Positions 5,671-8,009 of a stretch of 8,009 bases of DNA are shown piece after piece. The notes under the pieces were generated by a model that was given only the letters and a program-made list of their open reading frames with translations, did no database searches and had not been told where the DNA came from. A program made the translations under genes and the position numbers. How positions within the stretch are numbered: the stretch's first letter is position 1; each line of letters starts with the position of its first letter. This DNA comes from DASPKO01 sp035628055 (GTDB taxonomy: Bacteria; Planctomycetota; Phycisphaerae; Phycisphaerales; UBA1924), in NCBI GenBank assembly GCA_035628055.1, contig DASPKO010000291.1, forward strand, positions 1-8,009, written 5' to 3'.

Positions 5671-6774
5671 ATGGCCGTCATCGACATCCACACGCACGTG
5701 CTTCCCGAGTCCTGGCCGGACCTGCGCGCGCGCTACGGGTACCCGGGCTGGCCGCGTCTGGACCGCTGCTCGGCGTGCGCGGCCCGGATGATGATCGACG
5801 ACCGGCTCTTCCGCGAGGTGGGGGCCAACTGCTGGGACGGGCCGGAGCGGCTCCGCGACTGCGACCGCGACGGCGTCGACGTGCAGGTGCTCAGCACCGT
5901 GCCGGTGATGTTCTCCTACTGGGCGGAGGGCGCGCACGCGCACGACCTGGCGCGGCTCCTCAACGACGACATCGCCGAGCGCGTCCGCGCGCACCCGCGC
6001 CGCTTCGCGGGGCTCGGCACGCTCCCGCTCCAGGCCCCGGAGCTGGCGGTGCGCGAACTGGAGCGCTGCGTCCTGGAGCTCGGGCTCCGCGGGGCGCAGA
6101 TCGGCAGCCATGTCGAGCGTCCGGGCGAGGGCGTCGACTGGAACCTCAGCGACGCGCGGCTGCGCCCGGTCTTCGAGGCCGCCGCGGCCCTGGACGCGTG
6201 CGTCTTCGTGCATCCCTGGGACATGATGGGCCAGGACAAGATGCCCGAGTACTGGCTCCCCTGGCTGGTGGGCATGCCGGCCGAGACCGCCCGCGCCATC
6301 TGCTCGGTGATCTTCGGCGGCGTGCTGGAGCGCTACCCCACGCTGCGGATGGCCTTCGCGCACGGCGGGGGGAGCTTCCCCTGGACCATCGGGCGGATCG
6401 AGCACGGCTGCCGCGTGCGCCCGGACCTGTGCGCCATCCAGGGGTGCGCCTCGCCGCGCGAGTACCTGGCGGGGTGGGATCGCCCGGCCCGGTTCTATGT
6501 CGATTCGCTCACGCACGACCCCGAGGCGCTGCGCGGGCTCATCCGGCTGATGGGCGCCGAGCGGATCGCGCTCGGATCGGACTATCCGTTTCCGCTGGGC
6601 GAGGCCTGTCCCGGGAAGATGATCCGGGAGATGGGCGACCTGGACGGATCGACCCGCGAGCGGCTGCTCTCCGGCACGGCCCTGGAGTGGCTCGGCCTGC
6701 CGGCGCGGTACTTCTCGGAGGGGCCGGAGCGGGCTCGGGAGCCCACCCAAGCCAAGCTGGGCCGGTCTTCCTAG
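5671..6774 (+). CDS. nbaD: 2-amino-3-carboxymuconate-6-semialdehyde decarboxylase (ACMSD)
   Basis: The enzyme removes CO2 from ACMS, the unstable product of the preceding gene, to give 2-aminomuconate semialdehyde, and so stops ACMS from cyclising to quinolinate (the NAD precursor). It is a zinc enzyme of the amidohydrolase superfamily. Zinc ligands are H7 and H9 (DIHTH), H181 (VHPWDMMG) and D304 (LGSDYPFPLGE). H231 (AHGGGSF) matches the catalytic histidine, and R48 and R242 match the two substrate-carboxylate arginines of the Pseudomonas enzyme; the second acts across the dimer. NCWD (53-56) and PVMFSYW are further family marks. At 367 residues it is somewhat longer than the usual 330-340, partly from a charged C-terminal tail (about 348-367). 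It follows the dioxygenase by 7 bases, and a stem-loop begins right after its stop. The later genes of the catabolic pathway are not in this window. Confidence 0.95.
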   Translation: MAVIDIHTHVLPESWPDLRARYGYPGWPRLDRCSACAARMMIDDRLFREVGANCWDGPERLRDCDRDGVDVQVLSTVPVMFSYWAEGAHAHDLARLLNDDIAERVRAHPRRFAGLGTLPLQAPELAVRELERCVLELGLRGAQIGSHVERPGEGVDWNLSDARLRPVFEAAAALDACVFVHPWDMMGQDKMPEYWLPWLVGMPAETARAICSVIFGGVLERYPTLRMAFAHGGGSFPWTIGRIEHGCRVRPDLCAIQGCASPREYLAGWDRPARFYVDSLTHDPEALRGLIRLMGAERIALGSDYPFPLGEACPGKMIREMGDLDGSTRERLLSGTALEWLGLPARYFSEGPERAREPTQAKLGRSS

Positions 6775-6822
6775 CGCCCGCACCCCGCGAGGAGTAGACA
6801 CTCCATCAGGGTGTGCGGGGCG
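6775..6822 (+). terminator. Bulged stem-loop directly after ACMSD (possible terminator or leader structure)
   Basis: An outer stem pairs CCCGCAC (6777-6783) with GTGCGGG (6813-6819), extended inward by CCC/GGG across a one-base bulge (T6812) and outward by CG/CG across another (G6820). Inside it, GGAGT (6791-6795) pairs with ACTCC (6800-6804) around the tetraloop AGAC. It starts one base after the ACMSD stop. Only a short TCTTT follows, so it would be a weak intrinsic terminator; it may instead shield the transcript end or act in the leader of the DUF3185 gene. Confidence 0.45.
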
Positions 6823-6824
6823 CC

Positions 6825-6830
6825 GGAGGG
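6825..6830 (+). promoter_or_regulatory. Ribosome binding site (GGAGGG) deciding the DUF3185 start
   Basis: GGAGGG, the strongest Shine-Dalgarno in the window, lies 7 bases before the ATG at 6838. It rules out the in-frame GTG at 6811, which would also put residues MCGAPEGLS ahead of the hydrophobic N-terminus. Confidence 0.65.
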
Positions 6831-6837
6831 TCTTTCC

Positions 6838-7056
6838 ATGCATCGTGCGATCGGACTTGGCATCGCGGCCGTGGGAGTCGTGCTCCTGATCTTCGGGCTC
6901 AACGCCTCGGACTCGCCCGTCTCGGAGATCAGCGAGGCGGTAACAGGGGAGCCCACCAACGAGGCGATGTGGAAGATCATCGGCGGGATCGCGGCGATCG
7001 TGATCGGGCTGGCGATCGCGGCCCTGCCGGCGCGCTACTTCAAAGCGGTCGCCTGA
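6838..7056 (+). CDS. Small DUF3185-family membrane protein
   Basis: This 72-residue protein has two membrane helices (about 5-22 and 46-63) separated by a polar loop. It fits the DUF3185 pattern: a GLGIAAVGVVLLIFGLNASDS opening block split here by position, S-x-x-SE in the loop, the TGEPTNEAMW segment (36-45), and a Gly-rich second helix (IIGGIAAIVIG). Function of the family is unknown; it should sit in the cytoplasmic membrane. It lies 63 bases after ACMSD, beyond a stem-loop, so it is probably not simply part of the kynurenine unit. It is 45 bases before the next gene. Confidence 0.82.
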   Translation: MHRAIGLGIAAVGVVLLIFGLNASDSPVSEISEAVTGEPTNEAMWKIIGGIAAIVIGLAIAALPARYFKAVA

Positions 7057-7101
7057 CCGCCGTGGCGGGCAACCGTCGGTTCCGCGGTTAGACTCTCCGG
7101 C
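7057..7101 (+). promoter_or_regulatory. Short gap with -10-like hexamer and inverted repeats before the DUF4198-like gene
   Basis: TAGACT (7089-7094) fits TAnnnT and ends 7 bases before the GTG at 7102, which has no Shine-Dalgarno; a leaderless transcript is likely if it is used. Upstream, AACCG-T-CGGTT (7071-7081) is an 11-base near-palindrome and CCGCC-GT-GGCGG (7057-7068) follows the DUF3185 stop. No -35 is recognisable. Confidence 0.35.
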
Positions 7102-7917
7102 GTGAAGACCCATCTGCTGGCCGCGCTGGCGGTGATGTTGTGGGCGGCGGCGAGCGCGGGTGCGCAGACCGCGCTGTTCCTCTCCGTGACCGGCACCGGC
7201 AATGGCCTGGAGCTGGGGGTCCTGGCCGGGCCCATTGGCGCGGGCGGGGCCCCGGTCGCCGCGGCGTGGCCGGGAGGGCGGGCCGAGTGGGTCTTCGTGC
7301 GCACCGTGGGAGCGCAGGAGAATCTTGCCCGGGTGTCGGCAGAGGCGGGCGCGCGGACGGTCACGGTGCCGCGGCCCGCTGGCGCGGGCCCGCTGGTCGC
7401 GGGGGTCGATCTGGCGCCGGTGCTCGTCGAGCTCAAGGGCGACGAGCTTGCCGCGCTGGCGCAGGCGGCGGGATTCCCGGGGCCCGAGCGCGAGCGCCTA
7501 GCGCGCGTGGCCGCAGAGCGCGGGGGAGTGCGGCTGCGGCGGGTCGAGTCGGTGAAGGCGATCGTCCCCGGCTCGGACCCGGTCGGCGGCTCGGTCGTCA
7601 CGAGCAAGGCGGGGCAGGTTGCGGAGCTCCGGCCGCTCGCCAGCGTCCTCTGGGCGCCCGCGGGGTCCGACGTGCCCCTCAAGGTCTTCGTGGACGGGTC
7701 CGCGGCGGCGGGCGTGCGGGTGATCGCGGTGAATGAGACGACCGGGGCCAGGCACGAGCTGACGAGCGACGCGGGCGGCGTGTGCCTCGTGCCGATGGCG
7801 CCGGGCGCCTGGCGGGCAGAGTTCCACCACGTGCGTGCGCCCGCCGCTGATGAGCCCGCGGACGGCGTGATGTACACCGGGACGCTGACGTTCCGCAACA
7901 CGGGGCGGGCGTCATGA
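7102..7917 (+). CDS. Secreted DUF4198-like protein
   Basis: This 271-residue protein starts with a signal peptide (MKTHLLAALAVMLWAAASAGA, cleavage before Q22), so it is exported. The mature part resembles DUF4198 proteins: an N-terminal beta domain (about 22-105), a helical stretch (about 105-150: LVELKGDELAALAQAAGF, then ERERLARVAAERG) leading to VESVKAIV, and a C-terminal beta-sandwich (about 185-265) of the type VDGSAAAGVRVIAVNETTG, TSDAGGVCLVPMAPGAWRAEF and a final TLTF strand. DUF4198 proteins are periplasmic, and some occur with nickel, cobalt or other metal transport genes; no transporter is visible here. The start is GTG at 7102, with no Shine-Dalgarno but TAGACT 7 bases before. Its stop overlaps the next start as ATGA, so the two are likely coupled. 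Family assignment is by pattern only. Confidence 0.65.
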   Translation: MKTHLLAALAVMLWAAASAGAQTALFLSVTGTGNGLELGVLAGPIGAGGAPVAAAWPGGRAEWVFVRTVGAQENLARVSAEAGARTVTVPRPAGAGPLVAGVDLAPVLVELKGDELAALAQAAGFPGPERERLARVAAERGGVRLRRVESVKAIVPGSDPVGGSVVTSKAGQVAELRPLASVLWAPAGSDVPLKVFVDGSAAAGVRVIAVNETTGARHELTSDAGGVCLVPMAPGAWRAEFHHVRAPAADEPADGVMYTGTLTFRNTGRAS

Positions 7918-8009
7918 GCGGGCCCGGTGCGACGGGGCGGCTCGTGGTCGTCGCGGCCGCGCTGGTGCTGGGAATGCCCTGGCTGGCCCGCGCCCAGCAC
8001 TGGGTCGAG
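7914..8009 (+). CDS. Secreted protein, 5' fragment running off the right edge
   Basis: Only 32 codons are present. They encode a typical signal peptide: RLVVVAAALVLGMPWLARAQ, with likely cleavage before Q28 (A-R-A|Q). The ATG at 7914 overlaps the stop of the DUF4198-like gene by 4 bases (ATGA), so the two belong to one operon. Nothing can be said of the mature protein. Confidence 0.65.
   Translation, partial: MSGPGATGRLVVVAAALVLGMPWLARAQHWVE

Noticed and set aside
6811..6813. Earlier in-frame GTG for the DUF3185 protein
   Set aside because: The GGAGGG site fits the ATG at 6838, and the GTG lies inside the stem-loop.
5515..7113. Long minus-strand open frame (532 codons) opposite ACMSD and DUF3185
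   Set aside because: Composition of a GC-rich antisense shadow (His/Arg/Pro/Gly), against intact metal-site motifs on the other strand.
1..8009. CRISPR arrays, tRNA genes, insertion sequences or phage genes
   Set aside because: I saw no regularly spaced repeats, no tRNA-like cloverleaf with CCA end or TTC-G-A arm, and no transposase, integrase or phage motifs in any credible frame.

Overview
The window is very GC-rich bacterial DNA, far above 65% GC by eye, and densely packed with genes. No gap between genes exceeds about 82 bases, and I see no tRNA, rRNA, CRISPR array or mobile element. The gene set suggests a planctomycete of the Phycisphaerae type: a large BatA/VWA membrane protein, a stand-alone FIST protein, a DUF3185 protein, and a signal-peptide protein resembling planctomycete outer-membrane barrels. 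That assignment is an inference; nothing here is a taxonomic marker gene.

Layout. On the minus strand, reading leftwards from 3445, are rlmE (23S rRNA 2'-O-methyltransferase), a BatA-like VWA membrane protein whose start overlaps the rlmE stop by 4 bases, and then, after a 74-base gap with its own candidate promoter, a secreted probable beta-barrel protein that runs off the left edge. A 78-base divergent region (3446-3523) carrying a perfect 14-base palindrome separates these from the plus-strand genes. The plus strand holds a FIST-domain protein, 3-hydroxyanthranilate 3,4-dioxygenase, ACMS decarboxylase (ACMSD), a small DUF3185 membrane protein, a secreted DUF4198-like protein, and the first 32 codons of another secreted protein that overlaps it by 4 bases.

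Function. The clearest unit is the dioxygenase-decarboxylase pair, two consecutive steps of the kynurenine branch of tryptophan degradation (also used in 2-nitrobenzoate degradation). They are 7 bases apart and probably translationally coupled. Together they turn 3-hydroxyanthranilate into 2-aminomuconate semialdehyde and away from quinolinate and NAD. The FIST gene just upstream belongs to a family predicted to bind small ligands such as amino acids, so a sensing link to this pathway is possible but unproven. The rlmE-VWA pair joins a ribosome-modification enzyme to an envelope protein. The genes at the right end look like an export or envelope unit, possibly metal-related.

Most intergenic gaps contain symmetric elements: two 14-base perfect palindromes, a bulged stem-loop after ACMSD, and several TAnnnT -10-like hexamers. 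In two cases (rlmE and the DUF4198-like gene) the hexamer lies 6-7 bases before a GTG start with no visible Shine-Dalgarno, which suggests leaderless transcripts. I found no convincing wholly new system. The best leads are the FIST/kynurenine neighbourhood, the palindromes and the rlmE-VWA fusion of reading frames.
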